A stretch of 64,000 nt of DNA from Vreelandella zhuhanensis (GCF_009793355.1 NZ_WTKP01000003.1:248001-312000); one strand, 5' to 3'. Counted from the stretch's first letter, positions 36,519-46,326 are shown. Translations and numbers: made by a program. The notes: generated by a model not told the origin, from the letters alone.

Positions 36519-36525
36519 ACTGCCT

Positions 36526-38571
36526 GTGCGCTTATTTCATACGCTAGGTTTCAGGCGCTGCTATGGTTCGCTACAGAACCGGCTGTTGCTGGGAGTTGCG
36601 CTTGCCTGGTTGTTTATAGTGGCCTTGGTGCTAGGCATTACCTGGCAGCTGGGAAAGGAAATGGTGCAGGAAACCAATATCTCGCATTTGCGTTATGAAT
36701 CAAGACTATTGGCGGACGAAATTACCCAGCAGGTAAGCATACGGATTAAAACCCTGGAACGGCTTTCATTGCTCTTTTCGCAGCGCATTAATCCGAACTG
36801 GCTACAAATGGAATTGCGCCACCATGATACCTTGCTGGAGTTGTTTGAAGGCTTGGTAGTTTCGGATGCCTCCGGGCGCCTCATCGCCGATTGGCCGGTA
36901 GTGCCTGGGCGAGCAAATCTTGAAACCGGGCAGCAGGAATATTTTCGCATGCTGCGGAGTACCGGGCGACCCTACGTCAGTCAGCCGTTTGTAGGCCAGG
37001 CCAGTAAGATACCGATGGTATTGATAAGTGTGCCCCGCAAAGGCCCCGAAGGAGAGTTCCAGGGGTTTGTGGGCGGTGTGGTGAGCCTTAATCGAGGTGG
37101 TTTGTTCGACCGTCTGGCTCGCCTTCGATTGGGCGAAAGAGGTTATGCCAGCGTGGCAACCGCCACAGGTAAAATACTCTACCATCCCGATCGTGACTTG
37201 ATCATGCAGGATGTGCCGTCAGCCAGCAAAAATCCATTGCTGGATCTGGCGCTGGATGGCTGGCAGGGCGATGGGGTGGGGGTGTTGCTCAACGGGGAGA
37301 GAGGTCTTCAATCGTTTTCTCAGGTCTGGCCGGCGGACTGGGTAGTGGGGCTCTTCTTGCCCATGGAGCAGGCACAATTGCCACTACAGGAGTTTATTCG
37401 GCAATTGTGGTGGGTATGGCTTTCGCTGGCTATTCTCATGTTGCCGCTATTATGGGTGTTACTGAGACAGATGCTGTTACCGTTGCATCACCTGGAAGAG
37501 CAAATCGGGGAAGTGGGGCTGGGGAGGCGGCGTAAGGTCAATCTCGATACCAATATGTTCGAACTACGTGAAGTCTCCAATACGTTTAACCGGGTCGAGG
37601 ATGAGCGCCAGGCGCTGCTGACCAGCCTGCATGAACGCGAGGCATTTCTTGATTCAATCCTGAGTTCTACCCCTCAAGGCATGTTCGTCGCCAACTTGGA
37701 TGGGGATATTACCTACATGAACCCGGCACTGCTCAAGATGTTGGGTATTGAAGCCGGTGCCCAGCCAAGCGATTGGCTCAAGCAGGTTCACCCTGATGAC
37801 CGCCCGGGTGCCGTGGACATGTGGCGGCATAGTTTGAGAAGCGGGAGTGAATTTCTGCGTCAGCTACGCTTTCATCGCAGTGATAATGAAATGTTGTGGT
37901 TGGAAGTGCATGCCCGAGCTGTGTTGTTGACCCAGGGAGGGCATTCATTGGGGTTGGTGGGAATGGTCAAGGATATTACCGAGCGCCGTCAGCAAGAAGC
38001 CATTCAGCGCTGGGAAGCCGAGCATGACCCCCTGACTGGTCTGTTGAACCGGCGTGGCTTTGAGCGCCGCCTGGAAGAAGCGTTCGCCGATTTCCAGAAA
38101 ACCAACACCCCTTCGGCGTTGATCTTGTTCGATCTCGACCACTTCAAGCCGATCAATGATGAAGGTGGCCATGCCTTGGGGGATGAAATGTTACGGCGAA
38201 TTGCACAGGTTGTCGCCTGGGAAGTGCGTCGCAGTGATCATGTGGCCCGCCAGGGCGGGGACGAGTTTGGTGTGTTGCTGCCTAGCTGTACGCTGCACCA
38301 AGCGAAGATCATTGCCGATTCCTTGCGCAAGGCGGTGGCTGAAATTTCCGTTATCCAAGAAAGTAAGGACGGTACGGCAAGTAAAGAATATAAAGTCACT
38401 CTAAGCCTGGGGGTGACGACTTTTTCAGAAGATGACACCGCCATTGACGTTGCCATGGAGCGCGCCGATTCCGCCAGTTATGAAGCCAAGAACCTTGGGC
38501 GTAACAGTGTGGTGGTCAAGGTGGCAAATGCCACTGGCAACCATGAAGATCTGATCACTCTATTTGATTGA
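36526..38571 (+). CDS. diguanylate cyclase with CACHE, HAMP-like and PAS sensory domains
   Basis: 681-residue membrane sensor. Helix 1 (about 20-42), a periplasmic double-CACHE region (about 45-290, with GLVVSDASGRLIADWP), helix 2 (about 296-320), a HAMP-like linker, PAS (about 375-490) and GGDEF (about 505-675). The active site GGDEF (577-581) is intact and the inhibitory I-site RRSD (568-571) precedes it by five residues, so it should make c-di-GMP under product control. No EAL domain. The likely start is GTG 36526; AAGGA is 12 bases upstream. Convergent with the ACR3 gene 18 bases away. Confidence 0.93.
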   Translation: MRLFHTLGFRRCYGSLQNRLLLGVALAWLFIVALVLGITWQLGKEMVQETNISHLRYESRLLADEITQQVSIRIKTLERLSLLFSQRINPNWLQMELRHHDTLLELFEGLVVSDASGRLIADWPVVPGRANLETGQQEYFRMLRSTGRPYVSQPFVGQASKIPMVLISVPRKGPEGEFQGFVGGVVSLNRGGLFDRLARLRLGERGYASVATATGKILYHPDRDLIMQDVPSASKNPLLDLALDGWQGDGVGVLLNGERGLQSFSQVWPADWVVGLFLPMEQAQLPLQEFIRQLWWVWLSLAILMLPLLWVLLRQMLLPLHHLEEQIGEVGLGRRRKVNLDTNMFELREVSNTFNRVEDERQALLTSLHEREAFLDSILSSTPQGMFVANLDGDITYMNPALLKMLGIEAGAQPSDWLKQVHPDDRPGAVDMWRHSLRSGSEFLRQLRFHRSDNEMLWLEVHARAVLLTQGGHSLGLVGMVKDITERRQQEAIQRWEAEHDPLTGLLNRRGFERRLEEAFADFQKTNTPSALILFDLDHFKPINDEGGHALGDEMLRRIAQVVAWEVRRSDHVARQGGDEFGVLLPSCTLHQAKIIADSLRKAVAEISVIQESKDGTASKEYKVTLSLGVTTFSEDDTAIDVAMERADSASYEAKNLGRNSVVVKVANATGNHEDLITLFD

Positions 38572-38589
38572 GCGCTTTGTTTGAATAAG

Positions 38590-39664
38590 TCACCCAGCTT
38601 CAGGTCCGACGGGAAAATAATGGCGTGTCTTGTTGGCGATACGCACCAGAGCCAACATCAGCGGCACTTCGACTAATACCCCCACTACGGTAGCCAGTGC
38701 CGCACCGGATTGTAGCCCGAACAGGGCAATGGCAGCGGCAACGGCCAACTCGAAGAAGTTGCTGGCGCCGATCATCGCCCCGGGAGCCGCCACGTTATGA
38801 GGTACTTTCCAGGCTTTGGCCCAGCCGTAGGCGATAAAAAAAGATCAGAAACGTCTGAATAATCAGCGGTATTGCGATCAGGACAATATGCAGGGGATTA
38901 TTGAGGATGACATCTCCCTGGAAAGCGAATAGCAGAACCAAGGTGATGATCAGGCCGGTAGGGGTGATGGGCCCAATGCGCTTCATGAAAATATTGTCGT
39001 ACCACTGCGTGCCATGCCGAGCGATCAATGTGCGCCGGGTCAGGTAGCCGGCAACCAACGGAATCACGATATACAGCACCACCGATAAGGCCACGGTGTC
39101 CCAAGGCACCTGAATATTCGATACCCCCAGCAGGAATACCACGATAGGCGCGAAAGCAAATAACATAATAAGATCATTGAGGGCCACCTGTACCAAGGTA
39201 TAGGCGGCATCGCCGCGCGTCAGGTAACTCCATACAAATACCATGGCGGTGCAGGGCGCGGCGCCCAGTAAGATGGCGCCGGCCAGGTATTGGCTGGCTA
39301 ATTCTTCTGGAATGAACGGTCGAAACACCACCATCAGGAAAAACCAGGCGATGATGAACATGCTGAATGGCTTAATCAGCCAGTTCACTGTGGTGGTAAC
39401 GATCAACCCCTTGGGCTGACGACGCACACCGAGCACCGCGGTAAAGTCAATTTGTGCCATCATTGGAAAGATCATCGCCCAGATCAAGATCGCCACTGGA
39501 ATCGATACCTGAGCAACCTCGAAGCGTGATAGTGCCTCGGGTATGGCGGGCGCCAGCTGACCGAGCAAAATACCAACAACGATAGCCAGTGCCACCCAGA
39601 CGGAAAGAAAACGTTCGAACCTGCCCATTCCTTGGGTAGCGTTGGGAGCATCCTGTTGGGTCAT
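38590..39664 (-). pseudogene. ACR3-type arsenite efflux transporter, disrupted by +1 frameshift
   Basis: Arsenite/antimonite exporter of the ACR3 (BASS) family with ten hydrophobic helices. The intact N-terminal part (39664 down to 38795, 289 residues) contains the conserved Cys in LLGAAPCTAMVFVWS. The frame breaks at a run of seven A (38836-38842, T on the coding strand): removing one base restores ...[17 protein letters not shown] and joins the rest of the family sequence ([18 protein letters not shown]...) down to 38590, giving 357 residues. The cause may be a true indel, phase variation, transcript slippage or an assembly error. Start 39664 has AAGGA nine bases upstream. Confidence 0.88.
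38836..38842 (-). other. homopolymer frameshift site in the ACR3 gene
   Basis: Seven consecutive A on the plus strand; six would keep the exporter in frame. Confidence 0.8.
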
Positions 39665-39701
39665 AAGGCAATATCCTTGTTAGCGGGGTCGGTGTGCCAT
39701 G

Positions 39702-39723
39702 AATATATGGATTTTCATATATT
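39702..39723. promoter_or_regulatory. ArsR-like operator: AATATATG-N6-CATATATT
   Basis: Perfect 8-base dyad arms with a six-base spacer, 38-60 bases before the ACR3 ATG and touching the -10 region. The AT-rich dyad resembles operators of ArsR-family repressors. No arsR gene is in the window. Confidence 0.55.
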
Positions 39724-39751
39724 AATAAGGTGATGCCAAGGGCTTTCTCAA
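39722..39751 (-). promoter_or_regulatory. possible promoter of the ACR3 gene
   Basis: Minus-strand TTGAGA (39751-39746) and TATTAA (39727-39722), 18-base spacer, ending at the operator. Confidence 0.4.
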
Positions 39752-39778
39752 GGGCGTCTCAAGCGCTAGCCATCAGGT

Positions 39779-39803
39779 AAAAAAATACCGGGCATAAGCC
39801 CGG
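39779..39803 (-). terminator. intrinsic terminator of prc
   Basis: Minus-strand CCGGGC-TTAT-GCCCGG, followed after two bases (TA) by seven T (A on the plus strand at 39779-39785). Strong terminator. Confidence 0.9.
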
Positions 39804-39829
39804 CATGAAAAAAGATGATTTGCTCGGTC

Positions 39830-41893
39830 TTATTGTCGCCGAGCAATCTGCTGGGCTTCGACCAGTTGAGCGTAATCCAGCAGGACTTGTGCTGCTTCGA
39901 GTACTTGGGCGCGATCTACCGGGGTATTTTCTTCTTCCTCGATGTCTTCATCGCGGGCATCGATCCATTCTTCCAGCGGATCCATGCCTAGAGCGCGACG
40001 CCGTTGATTTTCCAGTGCGAGCTGTTCGGCCTCTTGCGCCTGCATTTCACGCTGGCGTTGCTCGCGATTCAAGCTGACACTGGTGTGTTGTTCTCGCAGC
40101 TTACGTGCCAGTTCCGACTGGCGCTCCAGGTAATGGAAGTTAGGCTCTTCCTGGGCGCGTGTCTGATGGCGGCTGAGCAAGGATTCCATGAAATTCTCAG
40201 GCTCGCCATAGCGACGGTACTGCACATTCTGGACCGTATCCCAAGGCAGGGCGTTATCCAGGCTGCTTTCTCCGATTCGCTCCGGGTCGAACAGGCTGGG
40301 GAAGATAATGTCCGGTTCGACACCACGGTTCTGAGTGCTTTCACCGGAGATCCGGTAGAACTTGGCGCGGGTCAGTTTGATTTGGCCATGGCTGAGTTCG
40401 CTCATGGTTTGTACCGTGCCTTTGCCGAAGGTCGAGCTGCCCAAGACCACCCCACGACCGTAATCCTGGATAGCACCGGCAAATATCTCCGAGGCTGAAG
40501 CGGACAGGCGATTGACCAATACGCCGATTGGACCGTCGTACAGGGCACCGCTCTCGCTGTCGCCATAGAGGTTGATGCGTCCGCGAGCATCCCGCACCTG
40601 AACGGTGGGGCCTCGGTCAATAAATAGTCCGATCAAGGCGTTGGCTTCCTGCAGCGCGCCACCACCATTGTTGCGCAGGTCGAGTACGATACCTTCCACT
40701 CCCTCCTGCTTGAGGCGTTCTACTTCCTGGGCCACATCGCGGGTGGTGCTGCGATATTCCTCTTCGCCGGCCTGCCAAGCGTCGAAATCCACATAAAATG
40801 TGGGAATCTTGATGACCCCGAGGCGATGGGCGCGGCCCTCACGTTCGATCTCGATGACTTCACCCTGAGCGGCCTGGTCTTCCAGATCGACAGTGTCCCG
40901 GGTGATATTGATGACCTGCGAGCGAGTCATGTCCACGGCCTGGGCGGGGACCACATCCAGGCGCACGACCGATCCTTTGGGGCCGCGAATCAAATCAACC
41001 ACGTTATCCAGGCGCATGCCCACTACATTGACCATTTCGCCGTCTTCCTGACCCACGGCCACGATACGGTCAGCGGGCTCGAGAGCACCGGCGCGCTCGG
41101 CGGGACCGCCCGGGACCAAGCTGGATACCTTGACGTACTCTCCATCGGATTGAAGCAGGGCGCCGATGCCTTCCAGTGAAAGGCTCATCTGGATATCGAA
41201 GGATTCACCTTGGCGCGGAGAAAGGTAGCCGGTATGAGGGTCGATGGTGCCAGTGATGGCGGCCATGAAGAGCCCAAAGACATCTTCCGGCTCGGTCTGG
41301 CGTACGCGGGAAAGCTGGCCTTCATAGCGCTGGCGTAGAGTGGTCTCGACCTGCTCATCGTCCTGGTCCGAGAGTGACATGGTCAGGGCGGCATTCTTCA
41401 AGCGCTTGTGCCAAAGTTCGTCAAGTTCCCTTTCACGGATGGCAAAGGGCACGTCTTCACGCTCCAGTTCCAGGCGCATGTCGCTGTCAAAGCTGAAATC
41501 AAGCCCGTCGCCGAGCTCGGCCAGCAGCCACTCCAGGCGATTTTCCATACGTTCGTTCAAGCGCTGGTGAAGGGCGAAGATTCGATCGAGATCGCCATCG
41601 AAAATGACTTGATCCAGGCGGGTTTCCAGATCACGGAATTCATCGATATCGCTGCGTAGCAGGTAGGCATGCTGACCATCCAGAATATCCAGATAACGCT
41701 CAAATGCTGCTTTCGACCATTCTTCGTCGAATTCTACCTCGGCGTAATGGCCGTAGCGGAGTGAATCCGCGATCTCTGTCGCTACATGACGCTGGGCGTC
41801 CGTCGGCTGTAACTGGGCCGATGCCACTGGGCTGGCCATCACCAGTACCAAGGCAAGCGCAGTCGCGCGCGAAAGCGTTGCAAACAGGCTCAT
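39830..41893 (-). CDS. prc: carboxy-terminal processing (tail-specific) protease
   Basis: Periplasmic S41 protease that trims or degrades proteins from nonpolar C-termini, including envelope proteins. The 687-residue protein has a signal peptide (residues 1-26, ending ASA|Q), an N-terminal helical domain, a PDZ domain (about 235-320) and the catalytic domain with Ser in RLSASASEIFAGA and Lys in STFGKGTVQ about 25 residues later (Ser/Lys dyad). ATG 41893 is preceded by GGGAGAG; the TTG three bases upstream is less likely. A C-terminal Glu-rich region follows. Terminated by its own hairpin. Confidence 0.95.
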   Translation of the reverse strand: MSLFATLSRATALALVLVMASPVASAQLQPTDAQRHVATEIADSLRYGHYAEVEFDEEWSKAAFERYLDILDGQHAYLLRSDIDEFRDLETRLDQVIFDGDLDRIFALHQRLNERMENRLEWLLAELGDGLDFSFDSDMRLELEREDVPFAIRERELDELWHKRLKNAALTMSLSDQDDEQVETTLRQRYEGQLSRVRQTEPEDVFGLFMAAITGTIDPHTGYLSPRQGESFDIQMSLSLEGIGALLQSDGEYVKVSSLVPGGPAERAGALEPADRIVAVGQEDGEMVNVVGMRLDNVVDLIRGPKGSVVRLDVVPAQAVDMTRSQVINITRDTVDLEDQAAQGEVIEIEREGRAHRLGVIKIPTFYVDFDAWQAGEEEYRSTTRDVAQEVERLKQEGVEGIVLDLRNNGGGALQEANALIGLFIDRGPTVQVRDARGRINLYGDSESGALYDGPIGVLVNRLSASASEIFAGAIQDYGRGVVLGSSTFGKGTVQTMSELSHGQIKLTRAKFYRISGESTQNRGVEPDIIFPSLFDPERIGESSLDNALPWDTVQNVQYRRYGEPENFMESLLSRHQTRAQEEPNFHYLERQSELARKLREQHTSVSLNREQRQREMQAQEAEQLALENQRRRALGMDPLEEWIDARDEDIEEEENTPVDRAQVLEAAQVLLDYAQLVEAQQIARRQ

Positions 41894-42062
41894 CAATCAA
41901 GCTCTCCCGGATTTGTGTACACTCTGGTTCCTAGACCCGCATCTTTCTAGACCTGCAAGCGGCCCATGAGTTGCATGATGACGCAACTTATGCCGAGGAA
42001 AGGCCATTGTAGCAGTTCATCTGCCGGGCCGAGACGCATTCATTACAGTTATGAGGAATTTC

Positions 42063-43367
42063 ATGTCCAAGTCTGCTAGCGCCGACGGGCTGGCGCGGTT
42101 ATGTGATTTTTTAGGGCAATCCCCCACCCCCTGGCATGCCACGCAATGCATGGCTCAGCGCCTGGAAGCGGCAGGGTTTCGTCGTTTGGAAGAAACCGCC
42201 GCCTGGCAGCTATCGCCTGGCGAGCGCTTTTATGTCACCCGTAACGACTCCTCGATCATCGCCGTTCAGCTTCCTCAAGGGGAGCTTCAATCGTTGCGTA
42301 TGCTGGGTGCCCATACCGACAGTCCGGGGTTGCGGCTCAAGCCCAACGCCGTCCAGCATGCCGCTGGTTGGCTGCAGCTGGGGGTGGAAGTGTACGGCGG
42401 CGTGTTGTTCAACCCCTGGTTTGATCGTGATTTGGGGCTTGCCGGCCGGGTGCATGTGCGCCACACCGACGGGCACCTGGAAAGCGTATTGCTGAATGTC
42501 GACAAGCCCATCGCGATTATTCCCAGCCTGGCGATTCATCTGGATCGTGATGTCAACAACGGCCGAGCAGTCAATCCTCAGACGCAAATGGCGCCGGTGG
42601 TCATGCAAAGTGAGCAAACCGAGCTTGCACCGCTGCTCGAGGGCTGGCTGTACGAGCAGCATGGCTTGGAAAACATCCAGGTAATGGATTTCGAGTTGGC
42701 CTTCTACGATTTGCAACCGGCGGCCCTGGTGGGCTTGAAACAGGAATTGCTCGCCAGTGCGCGGCTGGATAACCTGCTTTCGTGTTTCATCGGCCTGGAA
42801 GCGTTGCTGGAAAGTGACGGCAGCCAAGCGGCGCTGTTGGTCGCCAATGACCATGAAGAAGTCGGCAGCGCCAGTGCTTGCGGTGCACAAGGGCCATTTC
42901 TCGGCGATGTGCTCAAACGTATCAATGGCCAGGTCGGTGAAGGGAGCGAAGAGGCGTTGATTCGCTTGATACAGTCGTCGTGCATGATCTCCTGCGACAA
43001 CGCCCATGCCTTGCATCCCAATTTTTCCGACAAGCATGATGCGGCGCATGGCCCGCGGATCAACGCTGGGCCGGTGATCAAGGTCAATGCCAATCAGCGC
43101 TACGCCACAAACAGCGCGACGAGCGCCTTGTTTCGTGATTTGTGCCAAGAGGTAAAGGTGCCGGTGCAGACATTCGTTACCCGGGCCGACATGGGATGCG
43201 GCAGCACGATAGGGCCGATCACGGCCACGGAAATCGGTGTGCCGACGCTGGATGTGGGCGTTGCGCAATGGGCAATGCACTCGATTCGCGAAACCGCCGG
43301 CACCCAGGATGTCGGCTACTTGATCCGGGTGCTCACCGCCTTTCTCAATCGCAAGCAGCTGAGTTGA
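42063..43367 (+). CDS. apeB: M18 family aminopeptidase
   Basis: Metal-dependent aminopeptidase (aspartyl-aminopeptidase-like) of the cytoplasm. The 434-residue enzyme has the M18 metal motifs: GAHTDSPGL with a His ligand, the NDHEEVGS segment with the catalytic Glu pair, the SCDNAHALHPNF motif and GPVIKVNANQRY. ATG 42063 is favoured (AGGA six bases before); an ATG at 42051 is also in frame. Monocistronic: a strong terminator follows 44 bases after the stop. Confidence 0.93.
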   Translation: MSKSASADGLARLCDFLGQSPTPWHATQCMAQRLEAAGFRRLEETAAWQLSPGERFYVTRNDSSIIAVQLPQGELQSLRMLGAHTDSPGLRLKPNAVQHAAGWLQLGVEVYGGVLFNPWFDRDLGLAGRVHVRHTDGHLESVLLNVDKPIAIIPSLAIHLDRDVNNGRAVNPQTQMAPVVMQSEQTELAPLLEGWLYEQHGLENIQVMDFELAFYDLQPAALVGLKQELLASARLDNLLSCFIGLEALLESDGSQAALLVANDHEEVGSASACGAQGPFLGDVLKRINGQVGEGSEEALIRLIQSSCMISCDNAHALHPNFSDKHDAAHGPRINAGPVIKVNANQRYATNSATSALFRDLCQEVKVPVQTFVTRADMGCGSTIGPITATEIGVPTLDVGVAQWAMHSIRETAGTQDVGYLIRVLTAFLNRKQLS

Positions 43368-43406
43368 TCGAACTCTTGCATGCGAGTCCATACAAACCTT
43401 GCATAC

Positions 43407-43438
43407 AAAAAGCCCGCTGACGGAATCAGCGGGCTTTT
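43407..43438. terminator. bidirectional terminator of apeB and tRNA-Met
   Basis: AGCCCGCTGA pairs with TCAGCGGGCT around CGGAA, with TTTT on the right and AAAA on the left, so it can stop apeB (+) and the tRNA transcript (-). Confidence 0.93.
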
Positions 43439-43446
43439 GGCAATCT

Positions 43447-43523
43447 TGGTGGCTACGCCCTGATTTGAACAGGGGACCCCATCATTATGAGTGATGTGCT
43501 CTAACCAGCTGAGCTACGTAGCC
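43447..43523 (-). tRNA. tRNA-Met (anticodon CAT), elongator
   Basis: A 77-base gene including an encoded CCA. Acceptor stem GGCTACG pairs with CGTAGCC, D-arm GCTCAGCTGGTTAGAGC, anticodon loop CTCATAA with CAT, variable GGGTC, T-arm CCCTG-TTCAAAT-CAGGG. It closely resembles E. coli metT/U elongator tRNA. The first base pair is G-C (initiator tRNA lacks it). Confidence 0.97.
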
Positions 43524-43594
43524 TTTCAACGGGGGCGGATACTACTCAGCAACGCACCGCCCGTCAAGCGTTCATTGCGCAAGGGCACAGGCCA

Positions 43595-45019
43595 TCAGCC
43601 ATCCTCTAATGGTAACCACTCGATCGCAGCACTTATCACGTCCTGGTAGTTGCGGATTCGCTGTACATAGTGCACCGGTTCGTAGCCTCGCGCGTAGCCA
43701 TAGCGGGTCTGGGGGTAGTAGCGCTTGTCAGCCTTGAGCGGTAGCACCTCTTTCATGTCATCCCAGGAGTGCGGGTCCTTGCCCAGCTCGCGGGCCAGCT
43801 TTTGAGCGTCTAGCACGTGACCACGGCCAATGTTGTAGCTTGCCAGAGCCAGGTAGGTTCGATCCGGTTCAGGGAGGGTGTCGGGTAGGCGCTGATGGCG
43901 GTCGGCGAGGTAGCGAGCGCCACCGTCGATAGCCGCTGCTGGGTTCAAGCGATTATCGACGCCGAGGGATTCAGCGGTGTTCTGAGTTAGCATCATGATG
44001 CCACGTACGCCGGTGGGAGAAACGGCCTGGGGATCCCAGTGCGACTCTTGGTAGGCCAAGGCCGCGAGAAGATCGGCGGGCATCCCGGTTTCTTCTTCGG
44101 CTTTTATAAAGAGGTCGAGGAAGTGAGGTAGACGCTCGCCGATACGTTGGTTGAGTGCGCGCAAGTCGACGAAGTCGAACTCGCCGATATAGGCGTAGTA
44201 GCGGTCCTCCATCGCCGCGATGCGCTTTTGACCCTCGGTGCTCTCTCTCCATTGATCGGCCATCTCGGCCAGTGCCTGGTGTTCCGGGGGAAGGTACCAG
44301 CCCAGCCAATCGCCGCTGGTGAGGTTCATGGCAATCTCCAGGTGCGGGAAGTGGCGGCGCACTATTTGCACGATATTGGAGTCGGCCAAGGTGCAGTCAA
44401 TGCGCTTTTCGGCCACCTCGGCCAGCAGCATCTCGGTGGTGCGAGGATCCTCCTCGAAGACGATGCCGGTGTGCTGGTTGACCAGACTCTGGAGCTTTTC
44501 CGCGTAGCTGGAATCCGCCGTGACGCGGATATCGATCTCGGCCATTTCCTCTATTTGGCGTGGCAAGGGCCGCATATCGCGATGGCAAACTAGCTGCTCA
44601 ACGATGTCGGTATGGGTGGGTCCGCGGTGGAAGTGTTCATCACGCGAGGGAAGGTGGGTTAGACCGGCCGCGGCCAGCTGTACTTTGCCCTCTTTTAGGG
44701 CCTGAAGCACCGCCGAGGTAGACTCGAACAGCATCCATTCAACCTGCCAGTCGTGGGCATCGGCGAATGACTCGACCAGGTCGTGCTCCGGTCCGGCCGG
44801 TGTCTCGTCACGATCAAGGTAGTAGGTGGTGGCGCTGTTCCGAGTGGCCACCTTGAGTATCCCGCCCGGTTCGGGCGGGTCAAGCTGCGTGACGGGTGGT
44901 GATTCGCTCGGGGGTTCGCCCTGTTCGCAGCCCGGGAGCACGAGCAGCGACAGTAGCAAGATGACGATTAACTGGCGGGGACACATTTCCCGATCATGGG
45001 GTGGGCGAAATAAAGACAT
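43595..45019 (-). CDS. mltF: membrane-bound lytic murein transglycosylase F
   Basis: Outer-membrane lipoprotein that cleaves peptidoglycan glycan strands with anhydro-muramic product. Lipobox LVLPGC (Cys about residue 31) follows a hydrophobic signal. Then comes a solute-binding-protein-like regulatory domain (about 50-285) and the C-terminal SLT catalytic domain with Glu in AYQESHWDPQAVSPTGVRG and ASYNIGRGHV. Length 474, family about 490-518. Start is uncertain: 45019 gives MSLFRPP..., while ATG 44986 (MCPRQL) gives a shorter, more typical lipoprotein signal; neither has a good ribosome site. Confidence 0.92.
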   Translation of the reverse strand: MSLFRPPHDREMCPRQLIVILLLSLLVLPGCEQGEPPSESPPVTQLDPPEPGGILKVATRNSATTYYLDRDETPAGPEHDLVESFADAHDWQVEWMLFESTSAVLQALKEGKVQLAAAGLTHLPSRDEHFHRGPTHTDIVEQLVCHRDMRPLPRQIEEMAEIDIRVTADSSYAEKLQSLVNQHTGIVFEEDPRTTEMLLAEVAEKRIDCTLADSNIVQIVRRHFPHLEIAMNLTSGDWLGWYLPPEHQALAEMADQWRESTEGQKRIAAMEDRYYAYIGEFDFVDLRALNQRIGERLPHFLDLFIKAEEETGMPADLLAALAYQESHWDPQAVSPTGVRGIMMLTQNTAESLGVDNRLNPAAAIDGGARYLADRHQRLPDTLPEPDRTYLALASYNIGRGHVLDAQKLARELGKDPHSWDDMKEVLPLKADKRYYPQTRYGYARGYEPVHYVQRIRNYQDVISAAIEWLPLEDG

Positions 45020-45041
45020 TTATCAAGACTAGCAGGCTTTC

Positions 45042-45062
45042 GCGCTGCCAGAAAGGCAGCGC
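45042..45062 (-). other. hairpin between ychF and mltF
   Basis: GCGCTGCC and GGCAGCGC around AGAAA, no T-run. May be a weak terminator of the upstream ychF or a processing structure. Confidence 0.35.
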
Positions 45063-45133
45063 TAACCGGCCCTAGGCACGCCTAATGCTCGTCAAGGCCC
45101 ATCGCTGACCTCATGAAGTGAATGTCCTGCTGG

Positions 45134-46225
45134 CTACACATTGAACCGGAAGTGAATCACGTCGCCATCCTGGACGATGTACTCCTTGCCTTCCAGGCGC
45201 CATTTGCCTGCATCCTTGGCGCCTTGTTCGCCGCCTAGCGAAACGAAGTCGTCATAGGCGATCACTTCGGCGCGAATGAAGCCTTTCTGGAAGTCGGAGT
45301 GGATAACGCCTGCGGCTTCCGGGGCGGTTGCTCCTTGCTTGACGGTCCAGGCGCGCACTTCCTTCACTCCGGCGGTGAAGTAAGTCTGTAGACCAAGCAG
45401 GGCGTAACCGGCACGAATCACGCGGTCCAGACCCGGCTCGGACATGCCCATTTCATCCAGGAACATGGAGCGTTCCTCGTCGTCAAGTTCCGCGATTTCG
45501 GCTTCGATCTGGTTGCACACCGGTACCACCACGGCACCTTCCTCGGCGGCAATTTCATTAACCACATCAAGGTAAGCGTTATTTTCAAAGCCATCTTCAT
45601 TGACGTTGGCGATGTACATGGTGGGTTTTAGTGTCAAGAAACCGAAGCTCTTGAGTTGGCGCTGATCCTCTTCATCCAGGCCGAAACTTCTCAAAGGATA
45701 GCCTTCAGCCAGATGGGGCTGAATGCGCTCGAGAATCGCCTTGGTGGCGATGGCCTCCTTGTCGCCGCCCTTGGCGACGCGTACCAGGCGTTGAATGGCA
45801 CGCTCTACGGTATCCAGGTCGGCCAGCGCCAGCTCCATGTTGATAATTTCGATATCCGCACGAGGGTCGATCTGATTGGCCACATGGATAACGTTATCGT
45901 TGTCGAAACAACGCACCACATGCGCGATGGCCTCGGTCTCGCGAATGTTGGCCAGAAACTTGTTGCCCAGCCCTTCGCCTTTTGAAGCACCCGCCACCAG
46001 GCCTGCGATATCCACGAATTCCATGGTGGTAGGCAGCACTTTTTGCGGTTTGACGATCTCGGCGAGCTTGTCAAGGCGGGGGTCGGGCATGGGAACGATG
46101 CCCACGTTGGGTTCTATGGTGCAAAATGGGAAGTTTTCTGCATCGATCCCGGATTTGGTCAAGGCATTGAAAAGGGTGGATTTGCCGACGTTTGGCAAGC
46201 CAACGATGCCGCAATTGAAGCCCAT
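45134..46225 (-). CDS. ychF: Obg-type P-loop ATPase YchF
   Basis: Ribosome-associated ATP-hydrolysing member of the Obg family, linked to oxidative-stress responses. Length 363 equals E. coli YchF. Motifs: Walker [49 protein letters not shown] (G3 region) and a C-terminal TGS domain ending [16 protein letters not shown]. The start at 46225 has AGGA nine bases upstream; the longer frame to 46309 is not supported. It lies downstream of pth, the conserved pth-ychF pair. Confidence 0.97.
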   Translation of the reverse strand: MGFNCGIVGLPNVGKSTLFNALTKSGIDAENFPFCTIEPNVGIVPMPDPRLDKLAEIVKPQKVLPTTMEFVDIAGLVAGASKGEGLGNKFLANIRETEAIAHVVRCFDNDNVIHVANQIDPRADIEIINMELALADLDTVERAIQRLVRVAKGGDKEAIATKAILERIQPHLAEGYPLRSFGLDEEDQRQLKSFGFLTLKPTMYIANVNEDGFENNAYLDVVNEIAAEEGAVVVPVCNQIEAEIAELDDEERSMFLDEMGMSEPGLDRVIRAGYALLGLQTYFTAGVKEVRAWTVKQGATAPEAAGVIHSDFQKGFIRAEVIAYDDFVSLGGEQGAKDAGKWRLEGKEYIVQDGDVIHFRFNV

Positions 46226-46326
46226 GATGTATTCCTGAAAGTCTGTACTTGAAAAAATGCAGCTGCGCGAACTTAAAAACTGAATGCTTAAAATAATACC
46301 GCCGCGCAACGCCAGGGCGCGTCACT

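Larger units (their letters stand above)
36216..36525. other. divergent gap between rfaH and the diguanylate cyclase
   Basis: 310 AT-rich bases with no supported gene. Contains an FNR-like dyad at 36312-36325 and two AAGGATAAAT words 21 bases apart just before the cyclase start. Confidence 0.6.

Noticed and set aside
36216..36525. ops recruitment element for RfaH
   Set aside because: I looked for GGCGGTAGCGTG-like sequence near rfaH and found none.
38590..38793. Independent small membrane protein of 67 residues
   Set aside because: Its sequence continues the ACR3 exporter after restoring one base; it is the tail of the frameshifted gene, not a separate gene.
42210..43391. 393-codon frame opposite the M18 aminopeptidase
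   Set aside because: Shadow of a gene with intact metal-binding motifs.
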